Below, in pieces: positions 11,501-25,724 of a stretch of DNA of 64,000 nt; the stretch's first letter is position 1, and each line of letters starts with the position of its first letter. The stretch lies in the NCBI GenBank assembly GCA_902729315.2, contig LR746266.1, positions 2,366,759 to 2,430,758 on the forward strand. Reading direction: 5' to 3'. Below the pieces are notes generated by a model that was not told the origin of the DNA, ran no database searches, and saw only the letters and a program-made list of their open reading frames with translations. The position numbers were made by a program, and so were the translations under genes. The stretch comes from Spirodela intermedia. Lineage: Eukaryota > Streptophyta > Magnoliopsida > Alismatales > Araceae.

Positions 11501-14500
11501 CGTGGTGTCAGTTTTAAACTCATTGTCGAACATTCTTCGATCATTCTACTGGGAGAAGATCTCTATTTATTGGCAAACATTTCTGTTTAGTATGCTCTAG
11601 CTGTCTCTGGAACCTTGCTTACTTATTTTCCCTAGTTGAAATCAGTCTCATGGAAGTGGTGGTTTTGTTTGGCTATTCTTAATTTCCCGTCTCCACAGAT
11701 TCTGGGAGACGGAGTGTGAGCCAATATCGAAGGCTGGGGCAGAAACCAGAGCAAGATGGTCTTCTGGGAAGTGGAGTTTTTCCAAGACCTTCTGGATACC
11801 AGGGTTGGGCCACAGCTTCAAAAGACAGAGGGGAAGGTCATTACCAGCTAAACAGGAGTAGTGAACCATACCAACCACCACGACCTTATAAGGTCTAATT
11901 TCCACTTTGTACTTTATTCTCTATTTCATAGATGTGCCAAATATTCTCATATTGTGGACTTTAATGTGTCATCGTTAATCCTTTCCAGTGGGTAAGTGTA
12001 AGTATGGCTTTTACCTGTTGAGTAGTTCGGTGTTTATTACCTTATGAATGTTGTCTGGACAAAAGAAGGCAGCCTCTGTTTTAAGTGAATCAATGAAACC
12101 AGACAGCAATGACATTTTGATGCTCTTGTCTTCAGTCAGGGTCGTATTCTCGGAAAGATGGTACCGACACCTACAATGATGAAACATTTGGCTCCTCCGA
12201 ATCTTCCAATCAGAACAGAGAAGAAGAGGAAAGAATTAGAAGAGGTGATTTTTTCAAATTACCTACAGCGGACGGCACTGTATCAAATTCTTATTTCTTT
12301 AGAATGTTTACTCTTTATTATTTTGACTTGTGAATAACTTGAATCTTTTTCTTCAGAATCTTTTGAATTGATGAGGATGGAACAACGAAAAGTATTGCAA
12401 GAGAAGAAACAAAAGAAAATACCGGAAAAACATGAGGAGAATGACATCAGTTCACTACTAGATAACTCTGAATGTGATCAAATTTTAAAAATTAATAATA
12501 ATGAAAAACATGATGAGAGTGCTGCATCACTCGTTTCAAGGGGTGATTTTTCCAGATGTTCTTTGATTGGGAATGCCCCTGCATCAAGGCCACTCGTACC
12601 ACCTGGTTTTGGAAGCACCATTACAGAAACAAGCATAAATACGCAGCTTTCTAGCCTCGGTCTTGGATCTGCGGTAAGCAGTCTTGCTCTTTGATCGTAG
12701 ACTTATTATTCTCGTTTAATTTTTTCAAATTTCTTTTTGACCGCAGAGGGCTATTGTGCAGGATGTATCCGTGTTGTTCCACCAAGAGCAATACGATGAT
12801 TGGTTGCTTATTTCCTCTCGCCCCGTTTTAACTTGAAGGAGTCATATTGTGGGTTTGTCCCGTGATTACATGTGCGTCCCATGTAGAAGTGCTGTCTTTT
12901 CATTGCTGGGGATGTTGGTATGATAAGAAAGACTAGATCAGGATGAAAGCAAAGACGAGTGGCATGTTGTGAGTACGAACCGTATTTCTAGACTGAGCAA
13001 GAGCAGGATGCCTGTGCCTGCCCTTAGGGTGCTTACAATTGTTTCGATTCCTTAGTAGCTGTTCCTTGTGGGACTGCTGTGGAAATTAATGCTTTAGAAT
13101 GCTTGATTATTGAAAGTCTTGCTTGCGTATGATGGAAGCTCAGTTTTGGAAACTCCTATTTGCTTGTTGGTAGAGAGAATGTATCTGAGGATTTGTTTGG
13201 TTATCCAATCTAGGGGAAGGTACAAAGGTGTCATAGGGCAGAGTGATATCTTTATGCTCGTGATTTATGGAGCCGTATCATGTAGCACACACAGCAATCA
13301 GGGTTTGTAAAGATGGGCCTCCGGCACCTGATGTAGGCATTACCATGTAAAGCTCATGTCAATTAGGGCGCCATCTGCGATGAGTTTTCTGAAGTCCTCT
13401 TTGCTGAGACAATGGGAGAGGCTCCATTCTTCTTTTCTTGGTCACTAGGATTGATATCACTTTCTTTTCGAGTGTTCACATGGTGGACGATCTGGCCGCA
13501 GTGCAGCTGATATCTCCCACCTCTCTTTGAAAGATGATTTGAATCAGTAAATGCTGTGTATGGTCTTGTCATATTTTAGATGTGTAATGCGAGAATTTGA
13601 GACAGCTGTACTAATGCTTTTGGAAGCACATTAGGTTAAGATGTCTCAAACCCAGATCAGGATATGATAATTTGTGCTATTGTCATTGTGCTGATTAGTC
13701 TCCCACATTTTTGTAACTTAATTCTGGAATAATTTATGCTGGCTAGGGGGATGTTAGTAATGAAGTAACATATCTTGTTATAGATCCTTCCCTTTTTCTC
13801 GCATGTTTTAGTCTATTAAAGTGACATTATTATTAATTGAAATTTCCTTGGATAACAAAATATACTTCATTGGGTTATTGATCGTACCATGCTTGAAGTT
13901 TACATAACGTGTTATGTAAACTATTATCACTGCACATAATTTCGTCTGTCTCATGTACCTTTTTTCTGATTTAGTACCTTGGATATGTAAATGCTAGTTT
14001 ATTGTGATGCACACCGAACAAATGGTTTTTTTTTATACTGTGGTACTTGCCTTATGTGGCTTTGGATGAACCTGTTGCCATATCCCTAGGTGTCCAGATG
14101 TAAACACCACCTTGTGGAGAGTTGCCACAAGGTGATAGTTTGGATGTAACGTCGTGCAGATAATTGTTTACCTCTTTAATCGTAATAGAATAATGTTGGC
14201 TGGTAGGTTCGAGGATTATTATGATGATAATGTTGACGATTGCTCTCAATATAAATTGTCCATAATATATTTTTTCATCAATCATTTTTTGGTGGATGAT
14301 GAAATTGTCTATTTGTTTATTGAACCCCAATATGTTTTCTTTACTGTCTCTTCAGGTTACGAATGTAGGAACTAATGAAAGTTCTCTTTTAACAAATGGC
14401 ACTTCGGCAGTGAATAGTGAAGAAAGTAATCTAAAGAAAGGGAGCGATTCTGGTTCACATACACATTTTGTTGAGCGTGATCCCAACAGTGTTTCTGTTC

Positions 14501-17500
14501 CATTTATGGGTGACCTTGGGCCACCATCTGCGCTCTTAAGATTCTCTGATCCTTCAGTTCACATCGAACACACTTCGTATGATGCTTCTGGAGTTATGAC
14601 TAATGATTCAAATGAAGAGAAAATTACAAAGGCTGAGGTTGCTGATACAAGCAGACAAGTTCATTCTGCATCAATTCTTAACAAGCTTTTTGGCAATGCT
14701 ATGACAGAAAATGGTGGTACACAGTCTGTTGAGGTATCAAAACTTTCTTTCTTAGTTCTAGTGCAATTATGCTAGGCATTTTGAGGCATTTTCCGTTTTG
14801 ATGCAGAGCATTTTTCGCCATCAGTTCTCAGGCATTTTCCAAAACGTTTTGTAGACTACCGTTTCGTTGGAAACTTTAGCGGTTTATTAACTTTCAGATG
14901 CTTGGGGAAATGCTAGTTGTTTAGGTTGAGATTGGTTTCCCGATTGTGCTATTCTTTCCCAAGAAACTCTTTTTCTCTGACAGAGTAAAAGAAAGAGCGA
15001 TCCATATCTGTACATTTTGTGGTGGGGGATATTCACACTGAGCTGCTGCAAGGGTGCTAAAATCATCTCCATTACCGCAGCAAATTCGTGCCTTGCCTTT
15101 TATAACTTATCCATGTAAACATTTTGTGGATTTCTTGTGAAATGTTTTTATTCTCTCATCTTGAGCTGATAATGCATACTTATTTCTTAGCTTTAATCAT
15201 ATAAATTTTCTCTTGTCTTTGTCGTTATTGGCATGCATGAAGTAAATTTCTAAACAAAGTACCTTAGTAATGCGCGAAAGGAACTGAAAAATCTGCCATC
15301 TTGAGGTTATGTTCCGCGCTCTATTTATTGAAGAATGATTAATTTACATTGCACGACTTATTAGTGGTTAGAAAGATATGGAAGTGACAGTTGCAGCCCT
15401 GGGGGGAGAACTCTCTGGTTTGGGATTAGTTCATTCTGAAGGGTTTGACTGAGTGCTGATCACAGCTGAATAACATTGTGCTAGAGTTTTGATGATATAA
15501 CCTACCCTGCTAAGAGCTGTGCATGTTTTGACCAAAGCTTGCATTTACTCTGGACCTGTTCCTGGTGAAAATGGTGGAGGAAAATGCCGTTTGAAATACG
15601 TTTTTTGGGTGTTGTAATATTTAAGGTTATCCATTTTGGTTGCTTTCGACACTTAAACTGTTTACAAAATCATGTGTAGCGACGGTGGTACTTGAAGTTA
15701 CGGCTTCTTCCTATGATATTCATATGCTAGGAATATTCATATTCCTATGATTTCCTTCTATGATTATGTTCTCAGTTTAAAGGAATACTGTTGAACTTTA
15801 CTTTAATCGTAAAGAGTAGTGAGATTTGAAGAAGAATTCCTGGATCTTAACATTCCGCCAGGAGTAACTACACTTTCTTTGTAACATGACAGTGATAAGG
15901 ATTCACAGTTATCTCTTCTGTGGAATTGAGTTTTTGTGTGCCTTCCAAACTCTGGGCATCCTATATTAGTTGTGCAAAAACACTTAAATTTAGTACGTTA
16001 TCTTGTTGAAGTAGAGAATATGGTGTCTATTGGATTACAGTAACCGGCGTGAGCCATGATAAATTCATGAGATTCATCAAATTATCTTCTCTGATACATT
16101 TATGTGAACTCTTAAGAGTAGGGGTGATTTTTTTGTATGATTTGAGAGGGTATTTTAATGTTTGTTCAACTATGCGAGCAGTGGTAGATGCCTATAGGTG
16201 CCAGATTTTAAGTGCTGACTGAGTTTGATAAGAGACTCTTTTGGTCTGTGAGACTTATAGATTTAAATTTGGCAACTAAAGAAAGCATGGTGGGGATGAG
16301 GTTGCCTGTCTGACTTATGTTGACTGATGTCATTTGATGTGTTATTAGCAGTTTTGATGCGTGATACCTTTGGATATTGAACGAGTCATATGGATGTTTT
16401 TCGAAGATGGATGACTATTCTTCCATATGGAGTTTAATTGGTTCGACTGCGTCAGTGTGATGTTGGTTCATGACTCAGTTTTTCGAAGTTGACTGCATGA
16501 TATTGATTCGACAGGAGTTTAGAATTTTTTGCTCAAAAAGAGATGTAATGATTGTACCACGATGATCTATGTGCTCATTTCTTCTAGCTCTACAGTTAGT
16601 GTGTGGGCTTCAGGCTGTGATAAAGACTAGTACCCCCCGATTTTAAGGGAGTTGGTGCCTGTCACGCCTTCTTTAGTCTAAGCCACTGAATGTTGCCTCA
16701 AAAGTGTTGAAGGCATGCTGATCATGTTCGCTTATTTTCTTTTGTGTTTTGTATGTAATACATATTTTTGACACTCCACTTCAAGAAATATGATTTGCTG
16801 CTATCTACAGCAAAAGATGCGGGCTATTTAGCAAAAGATATCAGCAAAATATGCATTCTTGATATCTGACTAATTATTTTGTTTTCTTTTCCCGTTTGGG
16901 AAAAGGGTGGTTTAACAGTAATCTGTACTGGTATCACTTAAACATTGAGGGTAGGATACGTGAAGTCAATTGGACATCTCAACCCCAAACTCATACATCT
17001 AGTGTAAGTGTTGTGGGGCTGAGCCATAGGATGTCGGTTACTGCTTTGGTTTCCGTGGAAAACTGTTCGTGTGAAGAGTCAAAGAGTTGTAGAGAACTGA
17101 AGAGATGGATGAAAGACATTGAACTAACTAGTTTCTTGCGGTACTCATGTTTTCGAATAAAATTGTTGGTTGATGAATCAGACAGTTAATCATTCGGCTA
17201 TATAATATTGTTTGGGCTGTTTGGATACAGATAGAATCTAATCCACTATGTTAACATATTCAATTTGAATGACTGAACCATCTAATGGAAGGGTGAGTAC
17301 AGAAAAATGCTGGAAAGTTCATCATAAATAGTACTGCCTCATTTTGTTGGATTTAGGTTTGTCCAAATGAAAAGAAGCACAACAAAATGGACAAATAGAC
17401 GAAATTTCTGCAAAGAAAAAACCCTTTATGCAAGGTTTGTTAATTGGCCAAAAGCAAACATGTGATCTTAACATATGGGTTAATATGGTTTGGGGACAGA

Positions 17501-20416
17501 TCGGAGGAGTTCCAATGTTGATAGACATCAGGAAAACAAAGAAGCGTAGTTGCTTATCATGGAAGGATCGCTAATTTATTAAATTACGTGTCTTGGAGAA
17601 GTATTGTTTCGTTTTTTTTTGGTAATCATACTGATAGATTATCCCCATGGAAATGAGGCAGTTCCTTTTAGGGGGCCCGTGTCTGCGTATGGTTACATGG
17701 TAATCTTAGCTCATTATTTTTTTCTGCCAGCCTTGTACCAATTCCCACTGTTAATATAAATTTTTATTTAACGCCATTATTTTCTGTGTTAGGGTTCTGA
17801 ACTAGATGAGGCAACATGGAGTGCCTCTCAATCCTCAAAGTTTGCAAGTTGGTTTCTAGAAGATGGTGGTAAGCTTATGAATTTCAGACGCCGTATTACA
17901 TCTTTGCGACAGTTCTTTATAAAATGTAAATGGTTCAATACGTAAATGTTTAGCATTCCATTCTGGTGCAGATAAAAGGCCTACAGAGGATCTCTCATCT
18001 AGAGAGCTTCTTTCTCTGATTGTTAGCAAGGAAAAAGGAGAATCTGCTGTATCAACTCTTTCCCATGAACGCATTTATCCGAAGTCTTCTGAAAGCACTG
18101 AAACTAGCCTGGAATTTGTTGCCACCACCAAAACTCCGTACGGAGTCGGAATTTCTGAGATTTATTATGCCAGCGACAAGCCATTGACAGGTTCTAGCAT
18201 GCTTACCTGCGAAGATCTTGAGCAATCTATATTGGCAGATGTGAAAGGAATGGGTTCCAATGTGCCAGACGAGATTCAAGAACCCTTGAGCACATTGAAT
18301 CCAAACCTTGAACTGCCAAAGGCTAATGTGGACAATCAGGCCTCGGAACATCTTCTGTCTTTGTTACAGAAAGGCGCACAGTCAAAAGACTCAATAAATC
18401 TTGAAGCCATGTTCACTTCAGGGAAACATGTTGGAGAGATAAAGGCTGACGTCTCTCTCAGCTCTGCTCGTAGTTATTTTCCAGATGATGCTGAAACAGT
18501 TAGCATTGAATCTGGAAAATCACTGACACTTGAAGCATTGTTCGGATCAGCCTTCATGAGGGAGCTGCATTCAACAGAAGCCCCGATTTCTGGACAGAGG
18601 CGCTTAGCTGATGACCAAGTTATGGCACAATCCCATTCGATACCCCACCCACTCGGAGACACTAAGATTCCTTCTGAATATGCTTCAAAGCAGGAGAACG
18701 TTAATGACATTCCTGGAGGAAGAAGATCACACACGCTTGGAGAGGCTTGGATAGACCTGGAGCAGTCTCGAGTCAAGAACTTCAATGCTGCTGCGGGACA
18801 AGGATCATCGTCAGGCATTCACTTGCCTGAGGAGGAGAGCTTGATTTCTCTAGGCAGTTGTGCCAATCCAGCGACGAGTGAAATTTTTCATGTTGAAAAT
18901 ACACCCAGGTCTGAGATGTTGGGTCCGAGGATTCCCAATGAGGTTGACGTGACTCAGAATAATGAGAGATCTTCTTCTGTTTCTGTCCTGGAGGCTTCTG
19001 TGCACGGCCCACACGATGCGGCTTGGGCAGAGATTGCACACCAACATTTGCATGGACAGTCACCACCTTCTCAATTCCCCTTTTCTCAGATTAATCAGAT
19101 GAGACCATATTTACACCATTTGGATAATCCTGCCAACCGTACCCCTCAGATGAAGTTTGTCGGTCCAGAAAATATCCATCATGATCCTCAACATCGTTTT
19201 CTTGCTAATGTTGTGCATCGCCATCCTTTCCATGGTCCTGGGGGGCCGAGGTTTGATCCTAACTTCCATCTTCCAATCCCGCCCCCTCCCATGCCCATGC
19301 CAGGAGGCTTCGCTCCACACCCTCTTCAGTATTTCCCAAGAGGTGGGCCGCTACCTCACACGGTCAACAGTATGCCTGTTTCTATGCACGAGGCCATGCA
19401 TAATTTTCAGGGGCATCTCAATCATGGCGGCTATGGAATGGAAATGCCTGGTAAGCGTTCTCAGTAGCTTCTACTCACTGTGCATTATTTACTGCTATAT
19501 TTGAATGTCTTTCTTGCTCTCTTCTACTTGATTTGAAGATCAATGGAGGAAAACATATGACCAGATTAACTGCTGTTGTATTATATTTATTCGAGCGTCT
19601 GGTCTGAGCTTAGCATGGATTGTTTCAAGCTTGAGAGCCGTGATTATCTTTCTCTTGCCAGCTTTTTCGCTTGTTTATGCATTTGAAATAATTTGAAGTC
19701 ATGTGAATCCTTTTCGTTGTGTGATATGATCAAGGTGCTTTCTGGTTTAATTTTGATTCGCTTGATTTCTTGCCCAATCAGCCCATTTCAGAATCCAAGG
19801 GTCTTGCATCAAAATCAGAAAATAAATCCCTCGGATTACAATGCGAATTCTGATTTATCCTTGCTAAATCTCAGCTCCTCTGTTTTCTCTTTTTTGTTTC
19901 TTAATATCTGATCTCAGTATAAGTATGAAGCGGTGCATTGCCCGGATATCTCTGACGCATAGTTCCCCCCCATAAAACTCTTTTATCCTTCCCATACTTC
20001 ATCGCGTGGTTACTCCTTTTCTTGGAACTCCTGATTGCTGCGATGATGTTGATCTGTCCTTTATCGCAATGTTCTATCAATTTTATTTCTCTGGGCAGTA
20101 CTAAAAAATGGAAGTATTCTTTCCTTTCTTGGAGTACTTCAAATTAGAAAATCCCATCCTTTAGAAGATATGCCCACACGGGCTCAGCAATCTTCATTAA
20201 CCCAGTAGAAAATAAACTAACTTCGCTCTCCCGTTTCCGTATATTTGTTTGCTAGGGACGGCTGGCATCAGCGGCCACCGCCCCCAGCCGTTTGCGAGGC
20301 TGATGGAGATGGAGGCGCAGCAGCTCAACTCCCAGCCGCCCCACCTCAACCCAGCAGGCCAAAGCCAAGTCAGACTCTTCGACCACGAGCTCCCTCCTAG
20401 TCTGAGGTACAGGTAG
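8502..20416 (+). CDS. CBE1: CBE1-like eIF4E-binding protein (10 exons, 1034 aa)
   Basis: Family role: the plant CBE1 family (Arabidopsis At4g01290) binds the cap-binding protein eIF4E in the cytoplasm. Exons by eye: 8502-8578, 8672-8770, 8857-9071, 11699-11892, 12136-12244, 12357-12673, 14356-14733, 17793-17868, 17972-19450, 20256-20416. All introns are GT-AG with matching phases, and the coding length is 3105 nt. Exon 2 carries YSRDFLLSL, a canonical Y-x4-L-hydrophobic eIF4E-binding site at about residues 31-37. Exons 3-4 hold the conserved RSSG.SDKD, SDRD, EQDGLLGSG and PPRPYK blocks. Exon 6 has ESFELMRMEQRKVLQEKK, exon 8 FASWFLEDG and exon 9 DLSSRELLSLIVSKEK, followed by a His/Pro-rich low-complexity tail. 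The protein ends LRYR. The start follows the family (MSSEG) and lies 29 codons before the binding site. The exon 8 donor could be three bases earlier. Confidence 0.9.
9072..11698. other. CBE1 intron 3 (2.6 kb), no embedded gene seen
   Basis: The donor is G/GTTCTT after a SFSQ-type codon block and the acceptor is CCACAG/ATTCTGG. The intron is T-rich with scattered stops. I see no nested gene or mobile-element coding motif in it. Confidence 0.6.
12674..14355. other. CBE1 intron 6 (1.7 kb)
   Basis: It lies between exon 6 (ends GGATCTGCG) and exon 7 (begins GTTACGAATG). A moderately GC-richer core at about 12940-13310 reads open in short stretches, but no protein family could be recognised. Confidence 0.6.
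14734..17792. other. CBE1 intron 7 (3.1 kb), no embedded gene seen
   Basis: The longest intron of the gene. The open frame at 16896-17189 inside it has no family resemblance and is not flanked by splice signals that keep the CBE1 frame. Confidence 0.6.
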
Positions 20417-21560
20417 CCCCCATGGCTTCTCTCTCGCTCTCTCTCACTCGTGTGAATATGGGGAAGGGGGGGGGGGCTGCGTCAGAGCCCACCCACCTGG
20501 CGTTTCTCCTTCTCCCCCGACTCCTTCCTCATGTATTCTATTCCGTAGCATAGGGGATGCTGAAAGGAGAACCCATCTCCCTGTGGTTTGGGCCAGCTCC
20601 GTTTTCTTGAATCCAGACATTGTTGGGAAAAAAAACAAAAGGATAAAAAGGAAAAAAGTTTCTTTGGTCCTTGCTAATCAGAGAGAAGGTGGGCAAGTGC
20701 TATGGAAATAGAATACAGATAGCTACGACCAGTGGGAGTCCTGAGAGGTCTGTCGCTCTGCCCCTGTTTCTGAAAATGATCTCTGATTTTTGTGGGTGGT
20801 GTGAAGTAGTATCTCTTCATAATCATCCTATGGATCATCGCAGCAATCACATCCGTTGTGAGCCATCTTTTCATGATTTTGATCACTACCTCATGGTCTT
20901 CCTCCTCCTCGCCCATCTGGATGGATCTCTCACTATGCACCCTTAGCCTCAATCGCCCTGTGCGCTACCTACTCTCTATGGATCTCTCTCTCTATCACTA
21001 CCTCATGATTTTGTGGGTGGTGTGCACTACCTCATGGTGAAGACTACTAGCAGCGAACGACACTTGTTGCAGGAACAGGGTAGGCTGTGTGATAGTAATG
21101 ACGCTACCATGCTCTGCTGGGTGGGGGAGGTGCACCTCATAGAGTTCTTCCGTAGAATGCTAAATGGAGCTGAACTTTTTGCCTCGGGTAAGAATAGAAT
21201 GCCATTCCCATCTCCTCCAGCTTTGGAAAGACGGAACAAGACGTATTTCTTGCTGAAATGAGTGGCCGCGGCGTCCTGTCACTGATGATGTATTTAATGT
21301 AAGTGGGGAAAAACAAGTACCATGGATATGCCTGCAGGATGGGGAAGAATGAAGTATGCTACTAGTCGCTATGGCAGGGCCTTGAAGGCATTCTAGGAAC
21401 ATTCTTTGTTGAGCTTATCCTCAGACAGCAAGTGGCCCATGTCGCCAATAGGAGGGTATGACATTTGAGGTATCATAGGAGGAACCCAGTTTTTTCTACG
21501 CGAAGAAGACTTCTAAAACTATATAGAGAGAAAGATCAGCCTTTTGACGCTTAGGGCGTT
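20417..21560 (+). other. CBE1 3' flank, source of the copy at about 39920-41110
   Basis: This DNA follows the CBE1 stop codon. It has a recognisable diverged counterpart downstream of the exon-10 copy in the peptide cluster. Examples are the shared TGATGATGTATTTAA.GTAAGT phrase (21282-21305 versus 40996-41015) and the AGAAAGATCAG..TTTTGA phrase near 21528-21548 and 41090-41110. Confidence 0.6.
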
Positions 21561-24500
21561 CATTGGATAGACTGATGTGGAAAATGAATGCAAATAAAGT
21601 CCAATATATATCACAAGACAACTATTGAATTATAGAGAAAATATCTTGAACTAGTTAAAATACACTCGTGGATAGAAAGATCAGATCGTGTAGTTTTAAA
21701 AAATCACTTGAAGTATGATACTCATTATAATTATCAAAATATGTTAAAAAAATTGGTTAATCTTAAGGTCTCCAACCACGATTGTAAGAAAACACATTAA
21801 ATCACTAGTGAAATAATGAGACCAATCGGAGTACTTTGAGGGGTGATGAAGGAAGTTCATACTGCAGATGCTCAATTTTACTGGAGGGTGTAGTAGACTG
21901 GAGGGTGGATAGAGAAGTGTCACACAACTTACTATGGGGCAGAGAGGGAAGTCAATGGGGCAGATGCTCGATTCGTGCACTTTGACACCTTCACACTGTC
22001 ACAAACTCAGTTTGGTGACGACATTACAAAGCACAAAAATGATGTTTCGTGGACAAAAGTTGTATATTCATTTCCTAGATATGCTTTAGGTGTCGAGAAC
22101 AAATATACACAACTTGTTGTCATCACTCATTTATGGTATTAAAAAGCCATGTTGTGTATACACATTTTCTTCATTGATATAAGATGAAAGCTATTCCTAT
22201 CTACAGTCATAAATTATATTCACTGATATGCTATGATATTCACAACTGTTAGGTATCTTGCATACATTTAAATGTTGTGAGACCAAAGTTAACCCATTGG
22301 TATCTAGGTTCAAATACTTTCCTTACTAAAAATATGTATTGTTAATGTGTACAGTGCTATCAACACTTGGTTCTATTGACATTCTATATGATTTAAAATT
22401 ATATATAGTGACATTTATTCTTGAAGAAATACTTTCCTTAAATATAGAACAACAGCTTAAGAATTTGCTTAACCAAGAATTTTTATCGCAGATATGGGCA
22501 TGCATGGACTTATTGGAAAATTATTTTAAATAAGAACACAAGTTAACAAAGCATGTAAAGACATTCAAACTAATTGATTGATATGCATTTCTTGAACATT
22601 CATGATTTGATATAGTTTGATCTTATATTTAATCAAATTCGCAAAATTGATTACATAATTGTGTGAATGTTCTTAAGCCTTCATGAATTGCTGATGTTTC
22701 CAAGCTGCCTAAGTCATCAACAATTGAATCCAAGCTTAATGGGTGAAGGCCATCAACTAGATCAACAGGACATCAGCCACAAAAGACATTAAATTTCAGT
22801 AATCATTGTTGCAGTGAGTGATGAATCTAGAGCTGTGATTGTACTTAGGAATTGAGAAGGTAGTGAGTTGATTGGGATTGTAAGCCATATGGTTAATAAA
22901 GTAGTGATATTGCAATGATAATCTTTATAGTGAACTAATGCAAATAAAGGTATCGCATAAAGTTAATAACTAGAATGATTGATAATGTTAATAAATATTT
23001 TTGTATATATGCCAAAGAATTAACGTTCTAAAATATATGTACTCAGCATGTTATTAACCTCACACCATTGGTTCACCTTCATTTGTTCAGCATCATAGTC
23101 ACTTTTATGCAGTAATCATAATAACTAAGTTTTTAGGATTTATATCTACCAATCTACAATTTCCATTCAATTTCTTGTATTTATTCTATTTATATTGCAT
23201 CTTTTCCAAACAAAGGATGGACTCCATTTTGCACCTTTTCTTAGAATGAACCTGGTTAATTTTTCCCTCGACACATGCCATTATATCTATTCACCTTTCC
23301 TCTCTAGAGACTTTTGGCTATCTTTGTATTATGAAAAATAGATGTCAAAGTTCTGTATTTTTTAGAATCTTTCTTAAATGGCTTCACCTCTTCTTAGTTT
23401 GCTGCAGATGATCTAAGCCTAGTGGACTAGCACAACTATTTGATGTTAAAATTTGTTTATTTCACAATACTACAATAATTCGGAGTGTTACTACTAAACC
23501 CTGCAGTTTTAATGTTGCCCAAAATATCAAAACTCTAACTTCTCTACAAGGTTAGAGACATCAAAGAGTGTTGTCATCTTTCTCATTAATATAAGAGTGC
23601 TTCCTCACATGGTAAATCTGATGTCAAAACTATTGACTCATTTTCATGTTGCCACTGCTCTTCTGAATCTATTCATATACCTAGTCACTGTCCTTGAAAG
23701 TAAAGTTTCTCACTTGTTATTATTTTGATAGAAATTATGTAAAATGATTCCCTATGAATGTGGTGCTTCTATTTACCTTATGTCATTAAATAGATTTGTA
23801 CTAGGCATGTGCAATATTATTAATAACTAATATAAATATAACTTCAGACTCCATTAGCTCAATCAATATGGAACCACATGCAGTCGGAGTACAGAAAATG
23901 TTATGTTTGAGTAAGAGTATGTTGTTTCATTGTAGCCTTATTTTGTGATCTTTGACGTAACTTCTTGGAGTTTCACAAGAAATGGTAGGCTTGGACAATA
24001 CTATGCATTATTTACTAGATACTCTGTTAATAAAAAAGCATTTCATCTTTTTTTGTTTGATTCTGATTTAATATCTTCTATATTCGATAAGATAACTCAT
24101 CAGAGATACAGAATTATGAATTTTAATGTCTGGGGAGAGTTTTTTCATAACCATATGTTCACATCAAATTCTAATGGAGCATGTTTCTTCATCATTAATG
24201 TTTTAATCCAACGTTTTTGTATCATGGTCTAGATTGGGATCTACTTATCTAAAGTTCTAAATTACATACTGATAATATTCTATTCATATTGCATAATTAG
24301 AATCATATAGGCCTTTTTGATTTTTTTTTAAACATAATACACTGCATTAAATATATGATGTCATTATCATGATTTAATTAGTTTTCATATATTGGGTATG
24401 AATTATGCTTAAATATATGAGTCATAAACTAAACATGTTATAAATGAAATATATATTTTACTATGTGAGATATTATGTTATCTTATGCAAGGTTAAGTAA

Positions 24501-25720
24501 TAACATATTTTTCTCTCCAAGTATCGCATGTGAATTTTATTATTTAATATAAGAAATTAAGAGAGGAGGTGGCGTAGAGAGTCAAAATGGTTGGATGAAG
24601 GAGGTGGCATGACTAATTAAGTCAGCCACTCAATGAAAGCCTGGCTAACATTTTTAGAGGAACATGAATGCCTATATTTAGCCCTTCATTCCCTATACTT
24701 AGGCCTTCACATTTTTGTCCAAAGGTATCTCAACAATTCCCATGAAGGAGAGCCGACAAGAGTGCATGTGTTGTAAAGATCTTTCTTAGTTTGAGTCGTG
24801 TTCATCTTAGAATATTTTGAGCTTTTTAGAGAGAGCTGTTCTTCCAATTCTCCTTGCTCCAAAAATATATTACTATTTTTAGTTTTGCAAGCATTGAGTT
24901 TAGAGTCCATTTTCCTTCCTTTTCACCCCATGAAGTACAGTGAATTTCTCATCTTCTTCTTTATCCTTTAAAAAAGTACTGTCGGAGAATCATCCTCCTT
25001 AGGATCCGATGCATCTTGGTTATCGTCATCGTGTGACATAAAGGTCGCTCAAGCTGGGGTGGGTGATGGTCATTGCAACAACAAGAGAACAATCCTCTCA
25101 AGGATCAATCATTCCCATCTTACTTATGGATGTATGTGTGGTATCTCCATGAGTAAATTAAGGTTTATCTTCCCATTCTCTCTTATTGCTTTCTATTTTA
25201 TGTATGTTGATGATCCCAATTCATTAATTAAATTTCGGTATACCTTGATAAAGCTTTCAAAGTTTTGACTTGAAATCTTAATTCAAGGATTGGTCATTAA
25301 AAGATTAACCTTTTGATTCATCTTCTAATGTTAATTCTCTCCATATTTTCATTGTGAAAATACCTTCGTCATGATTTCTATGTGAAACTAAGCATTTAGA
25401 TCTAATCATCTCATCTTTTCTTTCGTCCTTCTTACTTACATCATTTGCAACAATTAATTCAAATTTCTAATTGTCCCTGTGATCGACCAGGATTTCACCA
25501 ATATATCATCTAATATTCCTATGTTAAATTTCGGTTTTGAACTTTAAATTTGGTCTATGAGGAATAAAAAGAAGGGTGGTAAAGGGATTATGAAAATACT
25601 ATGAAATATACCATGCTTTAATAGTCACCATTGACTGAAAGCTAAGACTTACAAATTTAGCTGGTATAAATGAAGAAGTTAAATACTCCACTTATTCTTT
25701 CGATGCAAGTGTCCTACTGA
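21561..25720. other. AT-rich intergenic DNA, no gene seen
   Basis: About 4.2 kb with no recognised coding family, RNA gene or complete mobile element. Open frames here are short and AT-rich. Confidence 0.55.
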
Positions 25721-25724
25721 AAGC

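Noticed and set aside
16896-17189. 97-aa frame inside CBE1 intron 7
   Set aside because: No flanking splice sites keep the CBE1 frame and no homology is recognised.
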